A stretch of 23,856 nt of DNA from Nanobdellota archaeon (GTDB lineage: Archaea; Nanobdellota; Nanobdellia; Parvarchaeales; Parvarchaeaceae): the NCBI GenBank assembly GCA_021818665.1, contig JAKATQ010000011.1, positions 1 through 23,856 of the forward strand, in the 5' to 3' direction. Shown one piece after another: positions 14,550-21,972 of the stretch. Position 1 is the first letter of the stretch. Each line of letters opens with the position of its first letter. The translations under genes were made by a program, and so were the position numbers. The notes beneath the pieces were generated by a model. The model had not been told where the DNA came from, ran no database searches, and saw only the letters and a program-made list of their open reading frames with translations.

Positions 14550-15212
14550 ATGGAGTACAAGCAACTTTATAGCCTGGTATTGGACGATGAGCTGGGCTGG
14601 GAGCACCTTATCTCTTCCATAATACGGGAAGAGAACATGGACCCGATGGATATAGACCTGATAGAGATAACCGATAGATTCGTGTCTACCCTCGCCAGCG
14701 TAAAGAACATAGACTTCCGCTTCGGCGGGAAGTTCGTTTACACGGCCGCGATACTCCTGAAAATGAAGTCAGACAGCGTCGTCGATGACATAATGAACAA
14801 ACACGCCAAAAAGGCGGACGACGGCAACTCAAAGTACGTTCGTGCCATACCATACGACATATCCGTGACGCCCAAACTTCCACTGGTCAGGAATAGGAAA
14901 ATAACCCTCACGGAGCTGATATCGGCGATACGGAGCGCGATAAAATCTGGCATAAAGCCCAATATAAACTTCGAGATAAAACCGAGGGAGATAAGGCTTG
15001 AGGACGTGATACCGCTGCTCCTGCAGAGATTGCTCAGGATGTTCAGGGAAAAAGAATCTGTATCATTCTCAGAACTTCTGATAAAAAAGGACAAGAAAGA
15101 CTACATATTCACGTTCCTGCCGTTGCTGTTCCTGTCGAACGATGGGAAGGTCGATTTAAAGCAGGACGCGCCATTCGAGGAAATATATGTCTGGAACAAA
15201 AGAATACATTGA
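14550..15212 (+). CDS. scpA: Segregation and condensation protein A (kleisin)
   Basis: ScpA is the kleisin that bridges the two SMC heads and binds ScpB in its middle, forming the prokaryotic condensin ring. The 220-aa protein is at the short end for the family. The N-terminal helical part has LVLDDELGWEHLISSIIREENMDPMDIDLIEITDRFV, the typical ScpA opening with its DP.DIDL.EI core. It continues with FVYTAAILLKMKSDSVVDD, another landmark. The C-terminal winged-helix region (about 150-220, SFSELLIKKDKKDYIFTFLPLLFLSNDGKVDLKQ) would contact the SMC head. ATG 14550 lies 4 nt after the cdc48 stop. The 3' end overlaps scpB by 26 bp, so translation is coupled. Confidence 0.92.
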   Translation: MEYKQLYSLVLDDELGWEHLISSIIREENMDPMDIDLIEITDRFVSTLASVKNIDFRFGGKFVYTAAILLKMKSDSVVDDIMNKHAKKADDGNSKYVRAIPYDISVTPKLPLVRNRKITLTELISAIRSAIKSGIKPNINFEIKPREIRLEDVIPLLLQRLLRMFREKESVSFSELLIKKDKKDYIFTFLPLLFLSNDGKVDLKQDAPFEEIYVWNKRIH

Positions 15213-15720
15213 AGCCCTTATATTCGCGTTCGGGGACGGCATATCGCTTGAGGACCTTTCCAAAAGGACCAAGACCGACCCCCTGATAGTGAAGAAGGCC
15301 GTAGACGACCTCAATAAAGCCTACAAGGAACGCAAGAGTGCGTTCACCATAGCTACAGAAGGCGACTTGTACCGCATGAGACTGAGGAGCGACCTGATAC
15401 ATCTGGCAGAAGACACACTCAAGACAGACCTGAGAAAAGGCGTGCTGATGACCCTCAGCATTATAGCCACGAGGGGCAAGATACGGCAGTCCGAACTGGT
15501 AAAGCTGAGGGGCAGCCTGTCATACCAGCATGTGAAAGAACTGTCGCGCAGGGGCCTCGTGACTTCTTACCTCGAGGACAACAAGAAGGTCATAAGGCTC
15601 GCGCCGGCTTTCTATGATTACTTTGACGTGAACAGCAAGGAGTTTAACGAGATAAAGAAGACGGTAAAGGAAGAGCTCAAGGGGACAGAAGACACGACGG
15701 TCCACTATCAGGGAAATTGA
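15187..15720 (+). CDS. scpB: Segregation and condensation protein B
   Basis: ScpB is a tandem winged-helix protein that dimerises and binds the middle of ScpA. The 177-aa length is normal. The opening KEYIEALIFAFGDGISLEDLSKRT (first wing, the family's IEALLFASGEPLS pattern) and the second domain LMTLSIIATRGKIRQSELVKLRGSLSYQHVKELSRRGLV (family pattern ALEVLAIIAYKQPVTRAEIEEIRG) are clear. ATG 15187 lies inside scpA, with a 26-bp overlap. As last gene of the operon it is followed by the promoter region of a decayed gene. The SMC subunit that completes the complex is encoded about 2.9 kb downstream on the same strand. Confidence 0.92.
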   Translation: MSGTKEYIEALIFAFGDGISLEDLSKRTKTDPLIVKKAVDDLNKAYKERKSAFTIATEGDLYRMRLRSDLIHLAEDTLKTDLRKGVLMTLSIIATRGKIRQSELVKLRGSLSYQHVKELSRRGLVTSYLEDNKKVIRLAPAFYDYFDVNSKEFNEIKKTVKEELKGTEDTTVHYQGN

Positions 15721-15744
15721 GTCGCACCGGGCGCGAGCCTAAAG

Positions 15745-15754
15745 ATATTTATAA
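15745..15754 (+). promoter_or_regulatory. TATA box upstream of the decayed gene
   Basis: ATATTTATAA is centred about 25 nt before a GTG at 15775, the likely original leaderless start. The promoter looks intact although the gene is not. Confidence 0.45.
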
Positions 15755-15774
15755 CAAAAGAAAGCCACCTGAAA

Positions 15775-16288
15775 GTGCCGTCTCCGATGCCGAAGGGCTC
15801 TTTTTAGCAGGAGCGGAGTTTTTGGTCATGAATTGCTAGGTACAGGGCAGACGCTTTTCAAGATCTTTATGGCGGACGGCGCACAGTTCACCGCAGAGAT
15901 TAGAGGCGCCGATTGGGCCAAAGACCCGTTAAGCGGACGGAAAGTAGAACTGCTTTCAACGACCTTTTCACTAAAATAGCAGGGAACATCTCCATGAGGG
16001 AGATAATGCACGATGCCGTGGCGAACGAGAAGAGCTTGGACGGCCAGTTCTCCCCGCCCTAGCTCTCTATACGGAAGTTCACCACCGAAGGAGATTCATG
16101 GGAGGGCGGCTAAATTCTTGTACACGGTCGGCGACAGACTAGGCCTTAGAGTAGAAGACAAATCTGAGGCGGCCGACATATCAGGCACTTACGAACTTCT
16201 CTTTTCTGAGACAGAAAGACCGACAGCAAGGGCAGAGACACCGAAGTCGTATTTATATACCAGCCGGCCGGCGTTTAGCAGCAGATAG
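15775..16288 (+). pseudogene. Decayed gene with several frameshifts and an internal stop, family unknown
   Basis: Consecutive plus-strand reading frames give protein-like pieces with core-gene codon use. They are: a start MPSPMPKGSF (GTG 15775, TAG 15805); LFLAGAEFLV in another frame to a stop near 15837; LLGTGQTLFKIFMADGAQF through FSLK (15830-15979); IAGNISMREIMHDAVANEK through FSPP (from 15973, amber at 16060, then LSIRKFTTEGDSWEGG to an ochre at 16111); and KFLYTVGDRLGLRVEDKSE to 16288. The junction at 15973-15976 is an A-run one base short. Joined, they would form a soluble protein of about 165-170 residues that I do not recognise. At least four frame changes plus an amber codon make real decay likelier than sequencing error. 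The promoter upstream remains. Confidence 0.6.
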
Positions 16289-16297
16289 CCAAAGCAC

Positions 16298-16864
16298 CTA
16301 GAAAACGACCGTTTTCTTGCTAAGCTCCACGGGTTTTTTCTCTTCTTTCTTCGGCTGTGGAAGCGGTTGTTGTGCCGGTTGCGGCTTGCTCGGCGCGGCC
16401 GGGGCCTCGTAGGATACCGGTACCCCGCCCTCGGTCTTCACCTTTTCTATTGCGCTGATTATGGCGGCTGAGAGGCTCTGTAGTTCGTCCTGTGACATCG
16501 TTTTAGGCTGCCAGACGTAATTGACCGTATCCTCCTGATACCTTGGTATTAGGTGGATTATCGAGTGCGGCGTGAAGTTGCCCTTACGGAGTTCCTGAGT
16601 GCATACCATGTCTATGTTGGTAGCGCCCTGTGATATCAAAAGCGCATAGCCGACCGCGCGGGATATAGACAGGAGGTGAAGGTACTCCGGCTGGGGTATC
16701 TCATAGACGCTGTTGTAGTGGTTCTTGGTAAGGGCGATAGTGTGGCCGCTTGTCGCAGGGCTTATGTCCAAAACGCATATCACGGCAGCGTCTTCGTACA
16801 CCACGTTTGCGGGTATGGCCTTCGAGGCTATCTGACAGAACACGCAGTTGTTGATTTCAGCCAT
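16298..16864 (-). CDS. HIT-family protein with a degenerate histidine triad and a Pro/Lys-rich tail
   Basis: HIT proteins are nucleotide hydrolases or transferases. This 188-aa protein shows the zinc-type N terminus (NCVFCQI, C7/C10), the conserved DISPATSGHTIALTKNHY (H41, H49) and a triad region at 99-108 reading PHSIIHLIPR. The canonical form is His-x-His-x-His; here H100 and H104 remain but the middle, nucleophilic position is I102. Covalent nucleotidyl transfer is therefore unlikely, though nucleotide binding may persist. The last 55 residues are an added low-complexity tail rich in Pro, Gln, Ala and Lys (PAQQPLPQPKKEEKKP), possibly a flexible interaction arm. The start at ATG 16864 is leaderless, 27 nt from a palindromic TATA box. 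It converges on the decayed gene, 9 bp away. Confidence 0.85.
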   Translation of the reverse strand: MAEINNCVFCQIASKAIPANVVYEDAAVICVLDISPATSGHTIALTKNHYNSVYEIPQPEYLHLLSISRAVGYALLISQGATNIDMVCTQELRKGNFTPHSIIHLIPRYQEDTVNYVWQPKTMSQDELQSLSAAIISAIEKVKTEGGVPVSYEAPAAPSKPQPAQQPLPQPKKEEKKPVELSKKTVVF

Positions 16865-16885
16865 ATCCTTATCTATAGTCCGCCC

Positions 16886-16897
16886 ACTTATATAAGT
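16886..16897 (-). promoter_or_regulatory. Palindromic TATA box of the HIT gene
   Basis: ACTTATATAAGT is a perfect 12-bp palindrome centred about 27 nt upstream of ATG 16864. Its symmetry could allow TBP binding in either direction, but the plus-strand gene at 16965 has its own box. Confidence 0.5.
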
Positions 16898-16934
16898 TAA
16901 GCCAAAAACGGCGTAACATAGACGGGTTTTAAGC

Positions 16935-16944
16935 CTTTATAAAC
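16935..16944 (+). promoter_or_regulatory. TATA box of the 70-aa membrane protein gene
   Basis: CTTTATAAAC is centred about 26 nt upstream of ATG 16965, leaderless spacing. Confidence 0.5.
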
Positions 16945-16964
16945 ACAGAATTCAATCTATTAAT

Positions 16965-17177
16965 ATGGCAAAAATGAGACTGTCAGAACAGGACAAGCAA
17001 CGCGTAGATACCGTCTTAGGCTTGGTACTATACGGCATCGGACTAGCTTTCCTGGCTACGGGCTTCTTCCTCGCATTGTCGGAAGCGGTACCATCTCTGA
17101 CTGAAGGCGGCGCCGGAATAATAGTCGGTGCTGTCGTCTTCGGGATCGGCGTAGCAGTATTTAAGATGCGCATTTGA
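16965..17177 (+). CDS. Small two-helix membrane protein
   Basis: No family recognised. The 70-aa protein starts with a charged amphipathic stretch (MAKMRLSEQDKQRVDTV) and has two hydrophobic spans (about 18-38 and 46-65) separated by a short acidic/Gly loop (EAVPSLTEGGAG), ending KMRI. This hairpin layout, with both ends positive, puts the N and C termini in the cytosol (inference). It is transcribed alone: a TATA box lies 26 nt upstream and a T-rich tract directly follows the stop. The opposite-strand frame over the same bases is an unconvincing lysine-rich shadow. Confidence 0.7.
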   Translation: MAKMRLSEQDKQRVDTVLGLVLYGIGLAFLATGFFLALSEAVPSLTEGGAGIIVGAVVFGIGVAVFKMRI

Positions 17178-17204
17178 GTTTTACTTTTCTTTTTCTTTTT
17201 ATTT
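17178..17204 (+). terminator. T-rich terminator after the 70-aa gene
   Basis: Directly after the TGA come runs of T broken only by single other bases (TTTTACTTTTCTTTTTC then TTTTTATTT), the usual intrinsic terminator of archaeal RNA polymerase, with no hairpin needed. Confidence 0.6.
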
Positions 17205-17234
17205 GAAATTTGCGCGTTTGATGCCATCGGAAAT

Positions 17235-17244
17235 CTTTATATAC
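17235..17244 (+). promoter_or_regulatory. TATA box of the trmB-like gene
   Basis: CTTTATATAC lies about 45 nt upstream of ATG 17284; transcription should start near 17265, within the adjacent palindrome. Confidence 0.5.
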
Positions 17245-17260
17245 TAGGCATACATACTGA

Positions 17261-17274
17261 CTACTTGTAAGTAG
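17261..17274. promoter_or_regulatory. Candidate operator palindrome in the trmB-like promoter
   Basis: CTACTTGTAAGTAG is a perfect 6-bp inverted repeat with a 2-nt centre. It covers the predicted transcription start about 25 nt after the TATA box, where a bound repressor would block initiation. Autoregulation by the TrmB-like product is the simplest reading (inference). Confidence 0.5.
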
Positions 17275-17283
17275 ATTTAATCT

Positions 17284-18078
17284 ATGGCACTGTCGTTCAG
17301 CGAAGATTACATAAACAAAATAAGAAGGCTTTTCAACCTCAACCTCTACGAGGCGAAGATATGGCTGGCGCTCCTTTCACAGGGCAAGTCAACGTCCGGG
17401 AAACTGAGTGACATCGCGAACATACCAAAATCGAGGTCCTATGACATCTTAGTCTCTTTGGAGAACGGAGGATTCATAGTCAGAGACCTAAGCAAGCCGA
17501 TAAGCTACCGTGCAATCCCTCCTAGAGAACTCATAGAGCGTCTGGAAGACAAGGCAAAGGAAGACCTTGAGGCTAAGGTCGAAAAACTCAAAAGACTTCA
17601 GGATAGCGCCGTTCTGAAGGACCTACAGTCGCTTTACGACCGTGGCATAAAGTTCGTCGAGGAAACAAAAGTTGCGACATCTTATCAGGGCCTTGATACA
17701 GCGTACTTTCGGATGAAGAAGAGCATAAAGGGAGCGAAGAACGAGATAGTTGTTATAAGCACTGCTGGCTCGCTAGAGAACAAGATAAAGACCTTGAGCA
17801 GGGCCCTAAAGCAGGCAAAGGCGAACAATGTCACGATACACATTTACGCGCCGATAAAAGACCTTAGCGATGCCCTCGCCACGGAAATAAAACAATTCGG
17901 TAAGTTCAACAGGACCAATCTTGATATAGGGCGCTTCGTCATAGTTGACGGCCAGGAGGTCTTTATGTTCACGGAGAATGAGGAGGAGACCCACCCGAGC
18001 AACGAGATAGTCCTTCATATAAGAGGCAAATATCTGCCTGAGAAGCTCAAGAGATTCGCAGCAGCGCATGTCGCTTGA
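17284..18078 (+). CDS. TrmB-family transcriptional regulator
   Basis: TrmB proteins are archaeal sugar-responsive repressors or activators. The 264-aa protein has an N-terminal winged helix-turn-helix (about 10-80: LFNLNLYEAKIWLALLSQGKS, then LSDIANIPKSRSYDILVSLENGGFI) with the characteristic start of that family. A coiled-coil linker follows (ELIERLEDKAKEDLEAKVEKLKRL). The C-terminal PLD-like regulatory fold runs from about 120 to 260 (YFRMKKSIKGAKNEIVVIST, HIYAPI, DIGRFVIVDGQEVFMFTENEE). It lacks the long sugar-binding extension of classical TrmB, so its effector is open. The palindrome at 17261-17274 suggests self-control. Its TGA stop directly abuts the stop of the convergent glycosylase gene, both inside TGATCA. 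Confidence 0.86.
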   Translation: MALSFSEDYINKIRRLFNLNLYEAKIWLALLSQGKSTSGKLSDIANIPKSRSYDILVSLENGGFIVRDLSKPISYRAIPPRELIERLEDKAKEDLEAKVEKLKRLQDSAVLKDLQSLYDRGIKFVEETKVATSYQGLDTAYFRMKKSIKGAKNEIVVISTAGSLENKIKTLSRALKQAKANNVTIHIYAPIKDLSDALATEIKQFGKFNRTNLDIGRFVIVDGQEVFMFTENEEETHPSNEIVLHIRGKYLPEKLKRFAAAHVA

Positions 18079-18600
18079 TCAGCGTGTGCCGTTGTCTGCT
18101 TTTGATAAGACGATTTTAAGCTCCTTTATTCTTACTGAAGCTTTGCCGCGTATGGGAAAGTGCATTACGAACACTTCTGAGTCGAAGAGTCTTTGCTGCC
18201 AGCCAGTGTGCACGCTCTTTTGGCCTGAAAACTTGCTGAAAGTGACCTTCCCGATGAAGCACACGACGTTCGGTCGATATTTCTTTATGGCAGCTATCAG
18301 CCTCCTACTGCCAGGTAGCTCCTCACCGCGTCCGAGCGCGCTGATATCTCTAGAAGGACGGTCCACGATGTTCAAGAACCCGAAACGATAGACCCGCCCA
18401 AAGCGTTTTTCGTACATCGTCCTCAATTTCGCGTCGTCTTTTAGCTCGTCTAGGTCCTCGCCTATGGCCCCACTCCTTCTCAGTAGGTACCAGAAGGTCT
18501 TGTTATTCGAGAACGGTACGCCGCGTCTGAACGAGCCGTAGTGGGGGTTTATTCCCACGAAAAGGACCCGCATGCCCTCAAATAATCTGTATCTTATCAT
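18079..18600 (-). CDS. Mug/TDG-family mismatch-specific uracil/thymine-DNA glycosylase-like protein
   Basis: Mug-family enzymes remove uracil or thymine from G:U/G:T mismatches in base-excision repair. The 173-aa protein has the family core. Motif A is VLFVGINPHYGSFRRGVPFSNNKTFWYLL (G16-INP-H20, F36-W37), matching GINPGxxSxxxGxxFxxxxNxFW. A middle segment FGFLNIVDRPSRDISAL matches the G(I/L)TNLVxRPT segment, followed by VVCFIGKVTFSKFSG. The late loop HFPIRGKASVR (from H147) sits where Mug has its DNA-intercalating NPSG-type loop. The His after INP and the altered late loop make substrate range uncertain. Start ATG 18600 is first in frame; ATG 18573 (MRVLFVGINP) is an alternative. It is divergent from smc across 43 bp. 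Confidence 0.82.
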   Translation of the reverse strand: MIRYRLFEGMRVLFVGINPHYGSFRRGVPFSNNKTFWYLLRRSGAIGEDLDELKDDAKLRTMYEKRFGRVYRFGFLNIVDRPSRDISALGRGEELPGSRRLIAAIKKYRPNVVCFIGKVTFSKFSGQKSVHTGWQQRLFDSEVFVMHFPIRGKASVRIKELKIVLSKADNGTR

Positions 18601-18603
18601 AAG

Positions 18604-18612
18604 TTTTTATAT
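18604..18612 (+). promoter_or_regulatory. TATA box in the smc/mug-like divergent spacer
   Basis: TTTTTATAT lies about 36 nt before smc ATG 18644, giving a leader near 10 nt. On the other strand the same bases read as a TATA box too, and would suit the downstream glycosylase start at 18573 better than 18600. Confidence 0.45.
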
Positions 18613-18643
18613 CAGTAGAACGAAATTATCTAAGTAAATAAAT

Positions 18644-21600
18644 ATGTCAACCTATATAAAACAGATAGAGTTCGATAACTTCAAATCGTTTTCCGGCCGA
18701 ATAAAATTGGATTTTATCAAAGGGTTCAATATGATAGTCGGGCCGAACGGGTCCGGCAAGAGTAATGTTATAGACGCGCTTATGTTTGTGCTCGGGGCGT
18801 CGTCAAAGAAAGAAATGAGGAGTGAGGTCCTGTCCGATCTTATATTCAACGGTGGAAAGAGCGGAAAAGCCGCAGATTCCACTAAGGTCACCGTGGTTTT
18901 CGACAATTCTGCGCACGAATTCCAAAATGTAGAGGAGAAAGAACTCGCGATAAGTAGAAAAGTGGACAAGAATGGCCACAGCGCTTTTAGGATAAATGGG
19001 AAGAATTCTACAAGAGAGGAGATACTGAACGTCCTGGCGGTGATAAAAGTCAGGCAGGACAGCTTCAACATAATCCCGCAGGGCAAGATAGCCCAGATAG
19101 CGGGATCGTCTCCACAGGAGAGACTCGCCATAATAAACGACATATCAGGTATAAGCATTTTCGAGGACAAGAAGGCAAAAGCCATGGGAGAACTCAAGAA
19201 AGCAGAGACAAATATATCCCAAGTCGCTGCCGTACAAGCGGAAAAGAAGCGCACCATGGACAAACTCGAGAACGAAAGAAAAGAGGCTTTGGAGTTCAAG
19301 GAACTAGTAAAGATGCGTGACACACTCACAGCTAAACAGGCAATGATAAAGAAAACATCAGCGCAGATAGATTTGGAAAAGATAAGAGCGAATTTTGATA
19401 AAGCGACAGGCGAGATAGCTCAGAAGACGCAGGAACGAGATGAGCTGTACAAGAAGATAGAAGATAATCGGAGAGATATCAACGACATAAACACGAGAGC
19501 GGAGGCAGAAGGCGACAAGGAGATGGTCGAGGCGGAGGAACGGGTAAAAAAGCTAGATTCAGAGATACTTAGGATAAACACGGTGTTAGAATCCGACAGA
19601 CACCAGCTCGAAAGCGCGAAGGAAGCACTGCACTCAACCGAACAGGAGAGGGAACAGCTCCTGAAAACTCTAGACAAAGAGAAGATGGCCTCTAGAGAAG
19701 CCGAAGACAAGCTAGCGGCCGTTAATCTAAAGCGTGCGAAACTGACGGACGAAGCAATGTCCTACGAACTGTACATAAAAGAAAAAGCAGACTTGGAGAA
19801 ACAGCAAAACGAGATCAGACAGGACATACTGAAACTGCAGCTGGCCTTATCGAACTATCCTAAGACTGCACAGCTCCAGGCAGAACTGAGCTCGCTGAAA
19901 GGCAGAAAAACGGAACTGGAAGCGGAAAAAATGAAGACTACCGTGCTTTTGTCCGAAATGAGGCCGCAAATGGAGAAGGTCAAAAAAGCGGCGAAGACCG
20001 AATCCGACACGATATTCTGGCTCAGAGAGAGGGCGCTAAACGAGAAGGTCTCGATGGGCGAACAACATAGGGCCATCGAAGCAGCCAACAAACTGAAGGG
20101 CAGTATATCCGGCGTGCATGGAACTATCAACGAACTTTTCACAGTCTCAAGCGATGCGTACGCGAGAGCGATATACAGGTCGATAGGCGGCAGAGGAGAA
20201 TTCATAGTCGTAGACAGCGACGAAACCGTCTCTAGATGCATAGAAAAATTGAGGTCCGAAAAGATAGGCAGTTTCAATTTTATACCGCTTAACAAGATAA
20301 CAAGGGTTGAGGCCGGTAAAAAACCAGAAACGGATTCAGTTATAGATTATACGATAAACCTAGTCGAGTTCGATCCCAAGTTCTCGGCGGCCATGAAATT
20401 CGTATTCGGCGATACACTGCTTGTGGAATCATTCGAGGCCGCCAAACCGCTGATGAACCGCTATAGGATGGTCACGCTGGACGGCACGATATTTGAGAGG
20501 ACCGGGGTAGTTTCCGGCGGCTACCATAAGGATGCCGGTGTCCCGTCTGCGACTGCCAGAATAGCCGATTTCAACAGGCAGATAGAGGAGCACACGGCAC
20601 TCCAAGAAAAATATCAAAAGGAGCTGGATGAGAAAAAAGGCATATTTGATGCATCCTTCTCAAAGCTCTCTATAATAGAGGAGGACATCTTAAAACTGAA
20701 CAAAAGGATAACGGAACTTTCGAAAGAAGCTTCTGATTTTTCCGGCTCCGAGGCCGAGCTCTCCTGCAGGATAAGCGAACTCGAAGAGAAAGACAAGAGG
20801 CTGAAGCTACGACTGGCTTCGCTAAAGACGCCGATCGGTGAAAAACATGATTATGAGCGCGAGATAAGAGACCTGGACGGAGAGATAAAGACTCTGGAGT
20901 TAAAGGCCAGGACATCGTCGACAAGGATAAACGACCTGTTCTCGTCGCGGCTGTCCGATTTTGGGAGGAGGATAGCCGATCTTGAGAAGGAGATTGGGCG
21001 CTTCGATGCGAACATACAGGACCTGGAAAAGCGCCTAATCGCGGCGACCGCTGAATCGGAAGCCGCTCGCGCCAGTCTCGGAAAGAAATCTGAGGCGCTC
21101 AACTCGCTTAGGAAGAAGCGCGACGAACTGCAACGAGAAAACGCGGCACTAGAGGCGCGGATAAGCGAGATAGTCAGAGCTTTGGATGACATGCGCCAAA
21201 ACCTTAACCAACTCAGCGTGGACAAAGCGGTGTTGGAATCAAAGCTCCAGAGTGCGGTGGAAGAGGTAGAGAAATGCACGGTCAAAGAAGTCGTTCTGGA
21301 AGAGAAAGATACGCTGACGAGCGTAAAGAAGCACTTAACTGAGATAGAATCAAAGATAAGCAAATCAGGACCGATAAACGAGAGGGCCGTAGAGGCCTTC
21401 GAATTACTAGAAAAAGAGCACGCAGAATTCGAGACGAAGCTTACTATGCTAAACGAGGAAAAATCAAGGATAATGTCAGTCATAGCGGAAATAGAGGCAA
21501 AAAAACTTGAGGCATTCATGAAGACTCTTTCCGAGATAAACGCCATATTCCAGAAAGTGTTCAACTCGATAACGGACGGCACCGCCGAGCTGAAGCCAGA

Positions 21601-21967
21601 TACGCTGGAAAATGTTTTCGAGGGCGGCCTAGACATACATATAACGCTGCCGAACAAAAAAGTACACACTATAAATGCCCTAAGCGGTGGCGAGAAATCG
21701 GTGCTCTCGATAGCGCTGATACTGTCCATATCAGGCTACATAGACGTACCGTTCTATGTTCTGGACGAAGTCGACGCTGCACTAGACCAGATAAACGCGT
21801 CAAAATTCTCCGGGATAGTGAAATCCTATTCAGATAGGACACAGTTCATAATAATCTCCCACAACGACGCGACTATGATGAACTCGGACGTGATATACGG
21901 AGTAACTATGACAGAGGAGGGCATGAGCAAAGTTATAAGTGTCAAGATGCCGAAAGATGGCGCCTAG
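18644..21967 (+). CDS. smc: SMC chromosome segregation ATPase
   Basis: SMC dimers with ScpA and ScpB form the condensin that organises chromosomes. The 1107-aa protein is complete though slightly shorter than many archaeal SMCs (about 1170). Order: N-terminal head with Walker A GPNGSGKS (33-40); coiled coil to about 480; hinge about 485-640 (GSISGVHGTINELF, IGSFNFIPLNKI, VVSGGYHKDAG); returning coiled coil; C-terminal head with signature LSGGEKS (1013-1019) and Walker B YVLDEVDAALD (D1041-E1042). Both coils are rich in Lys/Glu heptads with no obvious frameshift. ATG 18644 follows a TATA box in the divergent spacer. It converges on ksgA with only 5 bp between stops. The ScpA/ScpB partners are encoded upstream on the same strand in the cdc48 operon. 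Confidence 0.96.
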   Translation: MSTYIKQIEFDNFKSFSGRIKLDFIKGFNMIVGPNGSGKSNVIDALMFVLGASSKKEMRSEVLSDLIFNGGKSGKAADSTKVTVVFDNSAHEFQNVEEKELAISRKVDKNGHSAFRINGKNSTREEILNVLAVIKVRQDSFNIIPQGKIAQIAGSSPQERLAIINDISGISIFEDKKAKAMGELKKAETNISQVAAVQAEKKRTMDKLENERKEALEFKELVKMRDTLTAKQAMIKKTSAQIDLEKIRANFDKATGEIAQKTQERDELYKKIEDNRRDINDINTRAEAEGDKEMVEAEERVKKLDSEILRINTVLESDRHQLESAKEALHSTEQEREQLLKTLDKEKMASREAEDKLAAVNLKRAKLTDEAMSYELYIKEKADLEKQQNEIRQDILKLQLALSNYPKTAQLQAELSSLKGRKTELEAEKMKTTVLLSEMRPQMEKVKKAAKTESDTIFWLRERALNEKVSMGEQHRAIEAANKLKGSISGVHGTINELFTVSSDAYARAIYRSIGGRGEFIVVDSDETVSRCIEKLRSEKIGSFNFIPLNKITRVEAGKKPETDSVIDYTINLVEFDPKFSAAMKFVFGDTLLVESFEAAKPLMNRYRMVTLDGTIFERTGVVSGGYHKDAGVPSATARIADFNRQIEEHTALQEKYQKELDEKKGIFDASFSKLSIIEEDILKLNKRITELSKEASDFSGSEAELSCRISELEEKDKRLKLRLASLKTPIGEKHDYEREIRDLDGEIKTLELKARTSSTRINDLFSSRLSDFGRRIADLEKEIGRFDANIQDLEKRLIAATAESEAARASLGKKSEALNSLRKKRDELQRENAALEARISEIVRALDDMRQNLNQLSVDKAVLESKLQSAVEEVEKCTVKEVVLEEKDTLTSVKKHLTEIESKISKSGPINERAVEAFELLEKEHAEFETKLTMLNEEKSRIMSVIAEIEAKKLEAFMKTLSEINAIFQKVFNSITDGTAELKPDTLENVFEGGLDIHITLPNKKVHTINALSGGEKSVLSIALILSISGYIDVPFYVLDEVDAALDQINASKFSGIVKSYSDRTQFIIISHNDATMMNSDVIYGVTMTEEGMSKVISVKMPKDGA

Positions 21968-21972
21968 TTTGT

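Noticed and set aside
20851..21729. A 292-codon minus-strand open frame inside smc
   Set aside because: It is antisense to the SMC coiled coil and C-terminal head, Ser/Phe-rich as expected from reverse-reading Glu/Lys codons, and SMC itself is unmistakable.
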